From JANQRA01 sp035762545 (lineage in GTDB: Bacteria; Actinomycetota; Acidimicrobiia; Spongiisociales; ZC4RG35), in NCBI GenBank assembly GCA_035762545.1, contig DASTOM010000025.1, positions 1-64,000 on the forward strand: DNA of 64,000 nucleotides, given 5' to 3'. The notes beneath the pieces are model-generated. The model was not told the DNA's origin and did no database searches. It was given only the letters and a program-made list of their open reading frames with translations. Shown one piece after another: positions 8,518 to 16,526 of the stretch; position 1 is the stretch's first letter, and the number at the start of each line of letters is the position of its first letter. Made by a program: the position numbers and the translations under genes.

Positions 8518-8766
8518 ATGGCTGAGGACTATCCCCCGATCCTCGACGCGGCCCAAGTGGCGGAGCTGTTGGGTATGAATGTGCAGATGGTGCGGAGGTA
8601 CGCCCGTGAGGGCCGGCTTCCCGCCTACAAACTCCCCGGAGGACGCACCTTCAAGTTCTTCAGGGACGAGATCTACGAGTTCGTGAGATCCCATCCGGCA
8701 GCCGACGCCGGGATGGAAGTCAATGAGCCTCCGAAGACCTCACGATCGCAAGGATCAAGTTCGTAG
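8518..8766 (+). CDS. Small excisionase/MerR-type helix-turn-helix protein
   Basis: 82 residues. LDAAQVAELLGMNVQMVRRYAREGRLPAYKLPGGRTFKFFRDEIYEFV is the HTH_17 winged-helix fold found in excisionases and small regulators: two helices, then the GxxGR-F wing. AGGACG lies five bases before the ATG. There is no integrase nearby, so a housekeeping or regulatory DNA-binding role is more likely than excision. The 3' end overlaps the convergent gene at 8720 by 47 bases, so the two transcripts are antisense to each other there. Confidence 0.8.
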   Translation: MAEDYPPILDAAQVAELLGMNVQMVRRYAREGRLPAYKLPGGRTFKFFRDEIYEFVRSHPAADAGMEVNEPPKTSRSQGSSS

Positions 8767-9262
8767 GGACGATGAGACGTCGGTCGTCGACGTCTCTCAC
8801 CTCGACGTTGTCGTCGGCGACGACGGCGATGGATCCGATGACCATGTCGCCCCCGGGCAACGCCAATCTCACATTGCGGCCGGCGGCGGAGGTTTCGTGA
8901 AGCAGTGCCTGGAACGATTCGACCCCGGCCACTCGCGACTGCGACTCGGTGTGTTCGAGCGGAAGGATCGACCACCGCGCCGCCGCGATCTTGATGTCTG
9001 CCGCCTGACCGGGCCCGTCCACTGTCACGTAGTCCGAACCGGCGGCGGCGACGGAACCGCTGAAACTGTGCCCGCCGAACTCGACCGAGACCCGGTCGCC
9101 TCGGTTGACCATCTCCTTGCCCCGGTCCTCGAGCGTCATCCGCCTCTGCCGGTGGAGCTCGGTGAGCTGCTCGTCCTCGGCGGCCTCCTCCGCCATCTCG
9201 CGACCGGCTCCTTGGCGGAGCTCGGAGGCGAGGTCGGGGTCATTGTGTCTTCCGTAGTCCAT
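8720..9262 (-). CDS. Unknown protein with two Sm-like/beta-barrel repeats
   Basis: 180 residues from MDYGRHND; an alternative start at 9283 adds seven residues. An acidic, helical N-terminus (about residues 1-50) precedes two similar segments, NRGDRVSVEFGGHSFSGSVAAAG followed by DYVTVD, and RNVRLALPGGDMVIGSIAVVA followed by NVEVRD. Each looks like a five-strand small barrel of the Sm/PRC type, so the protein may be an internal duplication. I know no assigned function. It is divergent from the Tad operon, with only about 50 bp between starts, and converges on the HTH gene with an overlap. Confidence 0.55.
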   Translation of the reverse strand: MDYGRHNDPDLASELRQGAGREMAEEAAEDEQLTELHRQRRMTLEDRGKEMVNRGDRVSVEFGGHSFSGSVAAAGSDYVTVDGPGQAADIKIAAARWSILPLEHTESQSRVAGVESFQALLHETSAAGRNVRLALPGGDMVIGSIAVVADDNVEVRDVDDRRLIVPTNLILAIVRSSEAH

Positions 9263-9315
9263 GGCTTTTCGCGCTCTCGACATTCCGAAGTGGCAACAGG
9301 ATAGGTTGCCGCTCC

Positions 9316-9996
9316 GTGGCCTTGATGCCCTCCACCAAGCAGAGGGAAGCGGGCTCCCACAAGCCGGCACGCCGGCGAGTCGGTCGACGGCTGTCGGCGA
9401 CCCATGTGCTCATAGCAGTTGTCGTCGTCCTCGCATTCGTCCTTAACCTGATCGTCCTCCAGGACCGGGACGCCACGGTTCTCGTTGCTATCGCCGAGAG
9501 ACCCATTGCCACTGGCTCTGTCCTCGACGCCGAGGCGGTCCGACTGGTCCCGGTCGATGCCGACTTCGAAGGCCTGTCCGGCATCGTGACGGAGGCAGAA
9601 ATGGCCGGCTACGAAGGTTGGGTACTCAACCGGTCAGTTGCCGAAGGGTCGATCATCGAAGTCACGGCACTCGGCTCCCCGACAACCACGCCTGGCTTGC
9701 GGACCATGAGCCTTCCGATCCCGATCGAGCACGCCGCAGGCGGCCAGATCGTCTCCGGTGACCGTGTCGACGTGATTGCAGTCAACGATGGTCTGGCGGA
9801 ATACATCGCCACCAACCTCGAGGTGGTCGCTGTCAGCGAGGACGGCGGTGGGGCTTTGGGGTCTGTAGGGGGCTACCACGTCGTGGTGAACGTAGAGGCC
9901 GATCAGGCATTGGCGCTCGCCGCGGCACTCAACGCGGACTCGATCGAACTGGTCCGTTCGACGGGGGCCGATCCGGCGCAGGTAGATGGTTCCTGA
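9316..9996 (+). CDS. SAF-domain protein, CpaB/RcpC-like pilus assembly factor
   Basis: 226 residues: a basic cytoplasmic start, one membrane helix (THVLIAVVVVLAFVLNLIVL, about 29-48), then a periplasmic SAF domain (VAIAERPIATGSVLDAEAV onward). This is the arrangement of CpaB/RcpC, the secretin-associated subunit of Tad systems. Actinobacteria have no secretin, so the role here is probably wall-side assembly. The GTG at 9316 has AGG upstream; an ATG three codons later is possible. It is the first gene of the Tad operon and overlaps the next gene by 11 bases. Confidence 0.78.
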   Translation: MALMPSTKQREAGSHKPARRRVGRRLSATHVLIAVVVVLAFVLNLIVLQDRDATVLVAIAERPIATGSVLDAEAVRLVPVDADFEGLSGIVTEAEMAGYEGWVLNRSVAEGSIIEVTALGSPTTTPGLRTMSLPIPIEHAAGGQIVSGDRVDVIAVNDGLAEYIATNLEVVAVSEDGGGALGSVGGYHVVVNVEADQALALAAALNADSIELVRSTGADPAQVDGS

Positions 9997-11077
9997 CATA
10001 GCCCTCGCTGCCTCCGCCAGGGAATGGCCCGATCGGCTCCACCGTTTTCTTCTCGATCACGGAGGGGGGAGGGTGGTCGATCGAGTGCTCGCCCCTGACA
10101 GGGCCGGGGACGGGATCGACGTGTTGATCATCGATGACGTCTGCTCCTTTCTGAGCCCCACATTGGTTTCGGGTCTGAAACATCGCGGCAGCGAGGTCAT
10201 TGGCGTCTTCGATCCGGACGACGGCGCCGACGCCAAGCGCCATCTGTTGGAGTGCGGAATCTCGGACGTGATCGAGTCTGACGCCACGCCCGAGGAGTTT
10301 CTCCAGAAAATCGAATCGACACTCGCCCATCGTCTCCCGCCTGCGGAGGTGCAGTCGTTCGGCGGGGCTCCGGTTCGGATCGGAGTCACTGGCGCGTCCG
10401 AAGGGGTTGGCATCACCGAAGTGGCTCTCGCTCTTGCCTACGAGGTGGGGAGGGACGTGAGGGCCGGGCTCGTCGACCTGGATCCGGTCTGGCCGTCGGT
10501 GGCGCAGCGGCTGGGACTTCCTCTCCATCCCAACATCCGGACTCTGGTCGACAACGTCCTCCACGAGCCCTCGCGGATCGAGTCGAGTCTGCATCGACAC
10601 GACGACCTCGTCGTGGTCGCAGGTCGTGCCGACGGTCCGACAGGTGCGCCGGTGAGCCGTCATGACTCCCAGTTGGCGTTGAACTCGCTCGAACCGTTCT
10701 GCGACGTCGCAGTGATCGACGTGGGGCCAATACGCGAGGTCGATCCGGGGTTGCTCGATGAGTTCGACACCTTGATCGTCGTCGGCCATGCCACACCGGT
10801 CGGTGTGTCCCGCCTGATCAGGGTCGGGTCTCGGCTGGTCACTGACGAACCCGACGGGTCGGTGTTGTTGGTAGTCAACATGGTGCCCCGCAAGGCGTTC
10901 CACCGCGGTGAAGTCATCGCCGAGATAGAAAGGGCACTCCCCGGCTCCCTCGTGTTCACGCTGGCAATGGACAGTCGTGTCGGCGAGGCGGCTTGGGATG
11001 GTCGAATCCGATCGGCCGGCCCCTTCCGCCGTGGTGTTCGTGCGATGAGCGACGTCGTGGTCCGGAGCCTGGCATGA
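9986..11077 (+). CDS. CpaE/TadZ-like MinD-family protein with degenerate P-loop
   Basis: 363 residues. Residues 1-115 resemble the atypical receiver domain of TadZ/CpaE. A MinD/ParA-like domain follows from about residue 130. The P-loop reads GASEGVGITE (136-145) and lacks both lysines of the deviant Walker A motif KGGxGKT. The second element GLVDLD (161-166) is present. TadZ proteins position the pilus apparatus at the pole or localise the machinery. Loss of the lysines suggests weak or no ATP hydrolysis, which is also known in some TadZ proteins. Its context between the SAF protein and the CpaF ATPase supports the assignment. Confidence 0.78.
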   Translation: MVPDIALAASAREWPDRLHRFLLDHGGGRVVDRVLAPDRAGDGIDVLIIDDVCSFLSPTLVSGLKHRGSEVIGVFDPDDGADAKRHLLECGISDVIESDATPEEFLQKIESTLAHRLPPAEVQSFGGAPVRIGVTGASEGVGITEVALALAYEVGRDVRAGLVDLDPVWPSVAQRLGLPLHPNIRTLVDNVLHEPSRIESSLHRHDDLVVVAGRADGPTGAPVSRHDSQLALNSLEPFCDVAVIDVGPIREVDPGLLDEFDTLIVVGHATPVGVSRLIRVGSRLVTDEPDGSVLLVVNMVPRKAFHRGEVIAEIERALPGSLVFTLAMDSRVGEAAWDGRIRSAGPFRRGVRAMSDVVVRSLA

Positions 11078-12342
11078 CTATCGACGTCTACGAGAACCTC
11101 CGCCAAGAGGCTCTGGCTCGGATCGACAGCACAGGGCTCGATCCTGCCAAGCAGGCCGCCGAGGTCAGGGATCTCTTGGAGGCGACTGTCGACGACTACC
11201 AGCGCCGAGCTCATCTCGGCGAAGGGCGGTCCCTCGTCGATCCGAGGGCGACGGTTGAGCGACTGGCCAGATCCGTGTCTGGACACGGCCCACTCCGCGA
11301 CCTGCTCGAGCGCCCCGATATCGAAGAGATATTCATCGAGGGCGATCGGGTGACCTACCTCGAAGCGGGCGGTGCACTCCGATCGCTCGCCACACCCACG
11401 ACTGAGCAGGAGAATCGACAGGCAGTCGAGCAGTTGATCGCCTCGACCGATCGCCGTCTCGATGCCGCCAGTCCGATCGCCCAGGCGAGAATCCTCGACG
11501 GGTCGGCCCGGTTGACGGCTGTCATCCCCCCGGTCGGTGATCGTCTCTCGGCGACGATCCGGCGATACGCGTTGCGTCGTCAAACACTGGAGTCCCTGGT
11601 CGCCCTGGGATCGTTACCTGGGCCCGCGGCCGATCTGCTCATCGCTGCGATGCGCGCCAACGCCTCGATTCTCGTGTCTGGGCCACCGGGTGCCGGCAAG
11701 ACCTCGTTCCTATCGGCGCTGATCAGCGCGGTCCCTATCGACCACTGCATAAGGGCCTGCGAGGAGGTGCGCGAGCTCCACGTTCCCCTGTTGCATGGCT
11801 CGTACTACGAGGCCCGTCCGCCCTCGCTGGACGGTTCTGGCGAGATCACGCTGAGGGATCTGGTCAAGGTGACCCTGGCGATGCGCCCGGACTTGATCGT
11901 GGTAGGCGAGGTTCGAGGCGCCGAGGCATTCGAGTTGACCCGTGCAGTCAACGCCGGGTGTGGCCTGGCTTGCACCATCCACGCCAACTCGGCTGCTGAC
12001 GCGTTGGAAGCCCTGGTCAATGCGGCGCTGATGGCCGGCGAGAACGTCCCCGAGCGGGTGGTCCGCAAGGTGTTCTCGTCCTCCATCGACCTCGTCGTGC
12101 ATCTCGACCGGCTCAACGAGGGGGACTCGATCATGCGACAAACGGTGGAGATCCAGGCCGTCGTCCCTGCCCTCCACGACGACTTCTCGACCGAGCCGAT
12201 CTTCAAGAGTGAACGGGTGGGCGTCCCGATGCATTGGAGAGGATCATTGCCGCCTGCCCCGCTCACCGAGCGGCTGGAACGAGTGCTCCCGTCTGGGATG
12301 ACGGTCCGTAGGCTCCTCGGATCCGGTGTCTCCCGGTGGTGA
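11074..12342 (+). CDS. cpaF: CpaF/TadA secretion ATPase of the Tad pilus
   Basis: 422 residues from the ATG at 11074, which forms an ATGA overlap with the preceding stop; the frame is open 81 bases further upstream but that part is not family-like. Walker A is GPPGAGKTS (203-211), Walker B is LIVVGEVRG (274-282), and the His box is CTIHANS (300-306). It is the hexameric cytoplasmic motor that powers Flp pilin polymerisation through the TadB/TadC platform. Length and motifs are normal. Confidence 0.92.
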   Translation: MTIDVYENLRQEALARIDSTGLDPAKQAAEVRDLLEATVDDYQRRAHLGEGRSLVDPRATVERLARSVSGHGPLRDLLERPDIEEIFIEGDRVTYLEAGGALRSLATPTTEQENRQAVEQLIASTDRRLDAASPIAQARILDGSARLTAVIPPVGDRLSATIRRYALRRQTLESLVALGSLPGPAADLLIAAMRANASILVSGPPGAGKTSFLSALISAVPIDHCIRACEEVRELHVPLLHGSYYEARPPSLDGSGEITLRDLVKVTLAMRPDLIVVGEVRGAEAFELTRAVNAGCGLACTIHANSAADALEALVNAALMAGENVPERVVRKVFSSSIDLVVHLDRLNEGDSIMRQTVEIQAVVPALHDDFSTEPIFKSERVGVPMHWRGSLPPAPLTERLERVLPSGMTVRRLLGSGVSRW

Positions 12343-13187
12343 GCCTCCTGGCGGCGTTGGCCACGGCTTTGGCGGCGGGTCTCATCGTTCATCTCATCGC
12401 CCGCTCCGGTTGGCGACGATCGAGGCGCCATCGATCCAGGCGACTGCCCGGCCTCGACGTCTCGCCGGTTCAGTTCTGGGCAACCGTCCTCTCGGTGGCG
12501 GGTGTGACCTTCTTCGTCATCTATGCGATCACGGACCTCGTGTTCGTCTCTCTGGTGCCTTCGGCCGTGGTTGCAACACTGCCCAAGGCGTATTTCTCCA
12601 GAAAGCATGCGCAACGCACGGCGGATATGCAGGAGGCGTGGCCGGATGGGCTTCGCGATGTCCTGGCGTCGGTTCGCTCGGGGTCATCCCTACCAACCGC
12701 CGTCGAGCACCTGGCATCGTTCGGACCCGCCCCACTCCGGGACGCGTTCCAGGGATTCGACGTCTACTCGAGAAGCCTCGGCGTCGTGCCCGCGCTCGAG
12801 ATGGTCAGAGACGACATCGCAGACCCGACGACCGACCGCGTGATCGAGGTCCTCATCCTTGCCTACGAACGAGGTGGAGCGGTGGTGCCCGAGATCCTCT
12901 CCGACCTGGCCGACGCGACCACACGTGATCTGTGGGCGGCGGAGCAGATTAGAACCGAAGCTCTCGAACAGAAGATCAATTCACGGGTCGTCTTCGTGCT
13001 GCCGTGGATCGTGCTGGTCGCGATCACGGCACGTCCGGGTCCCTTCCGCGAGTTCTATTCATCGACGGCGGGTCTACTGGTCGTCGGGTTGGGGGGTGTG
13101 ATGAGTCTGGTGGGTGTGGCGATCGCCTCCCGTCTCGGGTCACAGCCTGTCGAACCTCGCGTGTTCGCCAGGGGTCAGACCCGATGA
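12336..13187 (+). CDS. tadB: TadB-like inner-membrane platform protein
   Basis: 283 residues with N-terminal membrane helices, a T2SSF domain (QEAWPDGLRDVLASVRSG, EHLASFGP...) and C-terminal helices. It forms half of the membrane platform on which CpaF acts. Start is either GTG 12336 or the adjacent GTG 12339, which would overlap the CpaF stop as GTGA; both give nearly the same protein. It is co-translated with the next gene through another ATGA overlap. Confidence 0.85.
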   Translation: MVSLLAALATALAAGLIVHLIARSGWRRSRRHRSRRLPGLDVSPVQFWATVLSVAGVTFFVIYAITDLVFVSLVPSAVVATLPKAYFSRKHAQRTADMQEAWPDGLRDVLASVRSGSSLPTAVEHLASFGPAPLRDAFQGFDVYSRSLGVVPALEMVRDDIADPTTDRVIEVLILAYERGGAVVPEILSDLADATTRDLWAAEQIRTEALEQKINSRVVFVLPWIVLVAITARPGPFREFYSSTAGLLVVGLGGVMSLVGVAIASRLGSQPVEPRVFARGQTR

Positions 13188-14104
13188 CGCCTGTCACCGT
13201 TCTCGCCTCCGCCGCCGGCGCGTGCGCTGTGGGGCTGCTGCTATTCCACCTGGTCCCGCCACCTAGACGTCTACGGGGGCGTGTGGAGCCTTACGTCGCC
13301 CCATCCCTGATCGCGGTCGGCTCGCCCGACCGGACCGGACCGGTCCGTACGGTGTTCGGGCCGATTGTCAAGGACGCAGCTGACGCTCTCGGCCGTCTCA
13401 TCGACCACTCGGGCTCCGCGGTCACGCTCCTGAAGCTGCGTCAGGCTGGTCTGTACCGGGGGATGCCGGACGAGCAGATGCTCAGTGCGTACCGACTACG
13501 TCAACTTCGGTCTTTGGTCGTGTCGCTGGTGATTGCCTCTGGCGTCGGTCAGTTGATCGGGGCATCGTTCGGTCTACGTGTCGTCCTCATCGTGCTCGGC
13601 GCCGTCGTAGGTGTGACCCGGGAGCGCGGTCGTCTCACCACGGCGATCGAGAAGCGCCGTGAGGCCATGAAGATCGAGATCTACACGGTCAACCAACTTC
13701 TTGCGCTGAGAGTGCGGGCTGGCGGTGGGGTCATCCAGGCGATCCGCGCCGTCACCGAGCGGGGTTCCGGGGAGGTCGTGACTGAATTGGCCGAGGCGCT
13801 GCGTCTTCATCGTTCCGGGTGGCGGGGGTCCGATGCGTTGCGGAGGATCGCCGAGCTGACGCCGGAACCATTCTGCTCACGGACGTACCGACTGTTGGCC
13901 AGCGCCGAAGAGCGTGGTGCCGATCTCGCCGGTGCGCTCCTTTCACTTTCTGAAGACGTGCGAGAGACGAGGCGGGAGTCGATCAAGCGAACGGCGACCA
14001 AGAGGCGGGCTGCGATGCTGGTTCCGACCATTGCCATCCTCGCCCCTGTCCTGATCCTGTTCGTGGCGGCACCGCTCCCGTATCTCATAACGGGCTGGCA
14101 ATGA
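13184..14104 (+). CDS. tadC: TadC-like inner-membrane platform protein
   Basis: 306 residues from the ATG at 13184 (ATGA overlap with tadB); the longer upstream frame is discarded. It has N-terminal helices, then a T2SSF segment (MKIEIYTVNQLLALRVRAGG, then EALRLHRSGWRGSDALRRIA) and a C-terminal helix pair. It pairs with TadB as the second platform subunit. Actinobacterial Tad clusters typically carry both, in this order after the ATPase. Confidence 0.85.
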   Translation: MTPVTVLASAAGACAVGLLLFHLVPPPRRLRGRVEPYVAPSLIAVGSPDRTGPVRTVFGPIVKDAADALGRLIDHSGSAVTLLKLRQAGLYRGMPDEQMLSAYRLRQLRSLVVSLVIASGVGQLIGASFGLRVVLIVLGAVVGVTRERGRLTTAIEKRREAMKIEIYTVNQLLALRVRAGGGVIQAIRAVTERGSGEVVTELAEALRLHRSGWRGSDALRRIAELTPEPFCSRTYRLLASAEERGADLAGALLSLSEDVRETRRESIKRTATKRRAAMLVPTIAILAPVLILFVAAPLPYLITGWQ

Positions 14105-14125
14105 AACGAACGAAGAGGAGGCGAG

Positions 14126-14308
14126 ATGCTGCCGGCAATGAAGACATGGGCGACGGCCCTTCGTGAGGACGACCGCGGACTGAACACCGCTGAGCTGATG
14201 GGGAACGCCGCACTGGCCATCGCCGCCCTGGTCGTGATCTGGGCGGCCCTCCAGGCCCTAGGCGTGGACATCGTCGAGTGGATCCGAACCCAACTGCTGG
14301 GCGGATAG
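14126..14308 (+). CDS. flp: Flp-type pilin
   Basis: 60 residues, a typical Flp length. The leader MLPAMKTWATALREDDRG is followed by LNTAELMGNAALAIAALVVI. Cleavage after the glycine would leave Glu at +5, the rule for type IVb pilins, and a single hydrophobic helix. GAGGAGGCGAG stands directly upstream of the ATG and is the strongest ribosome site in the operon, consistent with a major structural subunit. The prepilin peptidase is not in this window. Confidence 0.85.
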   Translation: MLPAMKTWATALREDDRGLNTAELMGNAALAIAALVVIWAALQALGVDIVEWIRTQLLGG

Positions 14309-14661
14309 ACGAGCGAGGCATGGCCTCGATCCAGTTCGTCCTCGCCGGAGCCCTGGCCATGGTCATGTTCGTCACCCTGGCCAATCTGGTGGTGGTGCAA
14401 TACGGGCGCGGTGCGATCAGGTCGGCATTGGAGCAGGGAGCTCGCGCCGGCAGCGTCGGCGGCCCAACCGCATGCCGCGAGACCGCCGCGATGGTCGTCG
14501 CCGACCTCCTCGGTGGTGCGATGTCCGACGGACTGTCGATCTCGTGTGAGGCGGTGACCGGTTCGGTGATGGCACGGGCGGATGCCACCTTCCAGGCGTG
14601 GATTCCGTTGATGCCCTCCTTTCACATCCAGCTCGAGTCAAGGGCAACCGAAGAGCCGTGA
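14278..14661 (+). CDS. TadE-like pseudopilin with Gln in place of Glu+5
   Basis: 127 residues from the GTG at 14278; the first 15 residues overlap the flp gene, and the alternative ATG at 14320 would remove the leader. After IDERG comes MASIQFVLAGALAMVMFVTL, a TadE-like hydrophobic segment in which +5 is Gln rather than the usual Glu. The mature part has two cysteines (TACRE and SISCE) and about 80 extracellular residues. It is probably a minor pseudopilin of the Tad pilus. Confidence 0.68.
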   Translation: MDPNPTAGRIDERGMASIQFVLAGALAMVMFVTLANLVVVQYGRGAIRSALEQGARAGSVGGPTACRETAAMVVADLLGGAMSDGLSISCEAVTGSVMARADATFQAWIPLMPSFHIQLESRATEEP

Positions 14662-15083
14662 GCGATCGTGGTCACGCCGCGGTCGAATTGGCGCTGGCGA
14701 TCGGCGTCCTACTGCTCCCGGCCGCCCTGGCGGTTCTCGCCTTCGGGCCATGGTCGGAACGGCGGGTTGCGGCCGAAGCGATAGCGGCCGAGGCGGCTCG
14801 TGCCGCGGTGCTTCAGCTCGACTTGCGCGCCGGCGAGACGGCTGCGGAGGCACAAGCATCGAGTCTGGGTCTCGACGTCGGGATCTGGCGTATCGGCTGG
14901 TGCGGCGCCGCACCAGCATTAGGTTCGGCGGGGGCATGCGGGTTCACCCGCGGCGGGGTGGTCTCGGTTGCTGTCGATGTCTGGACACCTCTGATCGCGA
15001 CACCATGGGGCGACGTAGGTGGGCTGTGGGTGGGCGCCGACCACACCGAGCCCATCGATCTCTATCGGAGTCTGGGTCCGTGA
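14658..15083 (+). CDS. TadE-like pseudopilin
   Basis: 141 residues from GTG 14658, which overlaps the previous stop as GTGA. SDRG/HAAVELALAIGVLLLP gives Gly at the cleavage site, Glu at +5 and one hydrophobic helix. The mature region is Ala-rich with two cysteines (GWCGAAP, GACGFT). The start choice rests on the overlap and on the leader placement; the longer frame adds 20 residues with no pilin logic. Minor pilin in the Tad operon. Confidence 0.75.
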   Translation: MSDRGHAAVELALAIGVLLLPAALAVLAFGPWSERRVAAEAIAAEAARAAVLQLDLRAGETAAEAQASSLGLDVGIWRIGWCGAAPALGSAGACGFTRGGVVSVAVDVWTPLIATPWGDVGGLWVGADHTEPIDLYRSLGP

Positions 15084-15490
15084 GGTCGGAGCGAGGGTCG
15101 GTCACGCTATGGGTGCTCGGCCTCGCCCTGCTCCTCCTGGTGTTCGGAGGGCTGGCCCTCGACTACTGGAGGGCGTTGGCTCTGCAGCGTGAGCTGGCCT
15201 CGGTCGCCGACTCAGCGGCGGTCGCGGCCGCTTCCGGAATCGACGAGGCGGAATACCGGTCGTCGGGCGAGGTGGTCCTGGATCCGCAGCGGTCGCGTCT
15301 TCTGGCGGCGGCAGCTGTCGACTGGCAGGGGATGGACATCCTCGGCTCTCAGGTCGATGTGGCTCCCGCCTCGGTCACAGTGACCCTGACAGCCGAGATC
15401 GAACTGGGTCTGTTCAGGGTTCTCGTCGACCAGGAAGAGCCGTTGACAGTCCGGGCGTCGGCCACGGCGGTGCCCGAGTTGGTTCCCTGA
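15080..15490 (+). CDS. TadG-like/pseudopilin-anchored protein
   Basis: 136 residues from GTG 15080 (GTGA overlap). SERGSVTLWVLGLALLLLVFGGLALDYWRAL is the TadG-type N-terminal anchor. It is followed by ELASVADSAAVAAASGIDEA, the conserved turn also seen in the protein at 376-1905. The protein is short and has no von Willebrand domain. Last gene of the Tad operon; its stop lies one base from the convergent gene at 15492. Confidence 0.75.
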   Translation: MRSERGSVTLWVLGLALLLLVFGGLALDYWRALALQRELASVADSAAVAAASGIDEAEYRSSGEVVLDPQRSRLLAAAAVDWQGMDILGSQVDVAPASVTVTLTAEIELGLFRVLVDQEEPLTVRASATAVPELVP

Positions 15491-15491
15491 T

Positions 15492-15869
15492 CTAGAGCTG
15501 GCCGAGCGGGTGGTCGTCGACGACAGGGGCGTCGGCGCCGCAGTACTGACACTTGGTCAGGCCCGCGGGGATCTTCGAGTCACACGACCGGCAGGGGACC
15601 GGGCTGGATTTCATTTTCCCGTCCGGCACACCATCGGCGTGGTCCAGCTCTTCCAGTTTCGCCACCAGCTGTTCCGCGGTCATGCCCTGCTCCTCCAGCA
15701 GTGCCCACATTCCCCGCATGATCATCGCCATGGCGTCGATCCTCTCGTTGAGGTCCTCGATGCGGTTGGAGTGGATCAGACCATCGGCGGATGCAGCACT
15801 CCGCGCCAGGGAGGCGGCGCGGCTGGCCGTCTTCGACCCCATCGAGTAGCCGAGAACAAATTCGATCAT
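15492..15869 (-). CDS. Unknown protein with C-terminal zinc ribbon
   Basis: 125 residues. The first 35 residues are Ala/Ser-rich and helical. A coiled-coil-like stretch follows (about 36-75, IEDLNERIDAMAMIMRGMW). The C-terminus carries CRSCDSKIPAGLTKCQYCG, a CxxC-X10-CxxC zinc ribbon. I do not recognise a named family; such proteins are common single genes in Actinobacteria. It converges with the Tad operon and lies downstream of the metY operon, from which it is separated by hairpins at 15964-16007. Confidence 0.7.
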   Translation of the reverse strand: MIEFVLGYSMGSKTASRAASLARSAASADGLIHSNRIEDLNERIDAMAMIMRGMWALLEEQGMTAEQLVAKLEELDHADGVPDGKMKSSPVPCRSCDSKIPAGLTKCQYCGADAPVVDDHPLGQL

Positions 15870-15934
15870 GTTGATGTATCGGCAGGCGTCGTCGACTTCT
15901 TACACCTTGATTGCCGATGCTGTCTCGGGCGTCG

Positions 15935-15965
15935 CGAACCTGAGCGGATTTCACCCATGTATGGG
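15935..15965 (+). repeat. Copy of the TGAGCGGATTT dispersed repeat
   Basis: CGAACCTGAGCGGATTTCAC (15935-15954) runs into ACCCATGTATGGGT, which is a 6-bp stem with a 2-base loop. Close relatives stand at 50841-50866 (reverse) and 50895-50926 (forward), also between genes. Confidence 0.6.
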
Positions 15966-16007
15966 TTGGAGTTTCCTGCGGAAACTCCAACCTGTCCGGA
16001 GGACAGG
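15964..16007. terminator. Two consecutive perfect hairpins between genes
   Basis: GGTTGGAGTTTCC (15964-15976), loop TGC, GGAAACTCCAACC (15980-15992) is a perfect 13-bp stem. CCTGTCC, loop GGA, GGACAGG (15991-16007) follows at once. They lie downstream of the gene at 16035 on the reverse strand and upstream of the gene ending at 15492, so they probably end the metY operon. There is no T-tract. Confidence 0.6.
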
Positions 16008-16034
16008 CAGGAGCCCGGGGTTCGCGTTCGGTGG

Positions 16035-16526
16035 TCAGTCGATCGGACGCCGTCGCTTCGACGACACCACCCCGGTGTTGAAGCCGGCGAGATGGAGCTT
16101 TCCCGAGAAGCGGGCATGCTCGATCTTGAGACAGCGGTCCTGGACGACCAGCAGCCCGGCGTCCACAGCCTTTTGGGCTGCCTCGTCGTGACGCAAGCCC
16201 AGTTGGAGCCACACCACCTTCGCTCCCACCTCGATGGCTTGGTCGACCACCTCGGGGATGGCGTCGTGACGCCGGAACACATCGACGATGTCGGGCACTT
16301 CCGGGAGGTCGGCCAGGGTGTCGTAGCACTCCAGACCGAGGACCTCGTCGTAGGCGGGGTTGACGGGGTAGGTGCGGAACGGGGTCCGCACCAGGTAGGA
16401 GGCGACGAAGTTGGACGAGCGGATCGGGTTGTTGGACACGCCGACGAGGGCCACCGACTGCGCGCCCTGGATGATCTGAAGACGCTCGACGGCGGTTGCG
16501 TCAGGAAGTCCTGTCGCAGTAGTCAA
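16035..16526 (-). CDS. CoA-binding Rossmann-fold protein (YccU-like)
   Basis: 163 residues. SVALVGVSNNPIRSSNFVASYL is the nucleotide/CoA-binding loop. PVNPAYDEVLG and VWLQLGLRHDEAA are typical of the stand-alone CoA_binding_2 family related to succinyl-CoA synthetase alpha. The initiator is TTG at 16526, overlapping the metY stop as TTGA, which indicates translational coupling. Members often sit next to sulfhydrylase genes, but their function is not established. Last gene of the SAM-riboswitch operon osmC-metY-this gene. Confidence 0.8.
   Translation of the reverse strand: MTTATGLPDATAVERLQIIQGAQSVALVGVSNNPIRSSNFVASYLVRTPFRTYPVNPAYDEVLGLECYDTLADLPEVPDIVDVFRRHDAIPEVVDQAIEVGAKVVWLQLGLRHDEAAQKAVDAGLLVVQDRCLKIEHARFSGKLHLAGFNTGVVSSKRRRPID

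Noticed and set aside
8518..8766. Excisionase of an integrated element
   Set aside because: No integrase, att-like direct repeats or phage genes nearby; small HTH_17 proteins are also chromosomal regulators.
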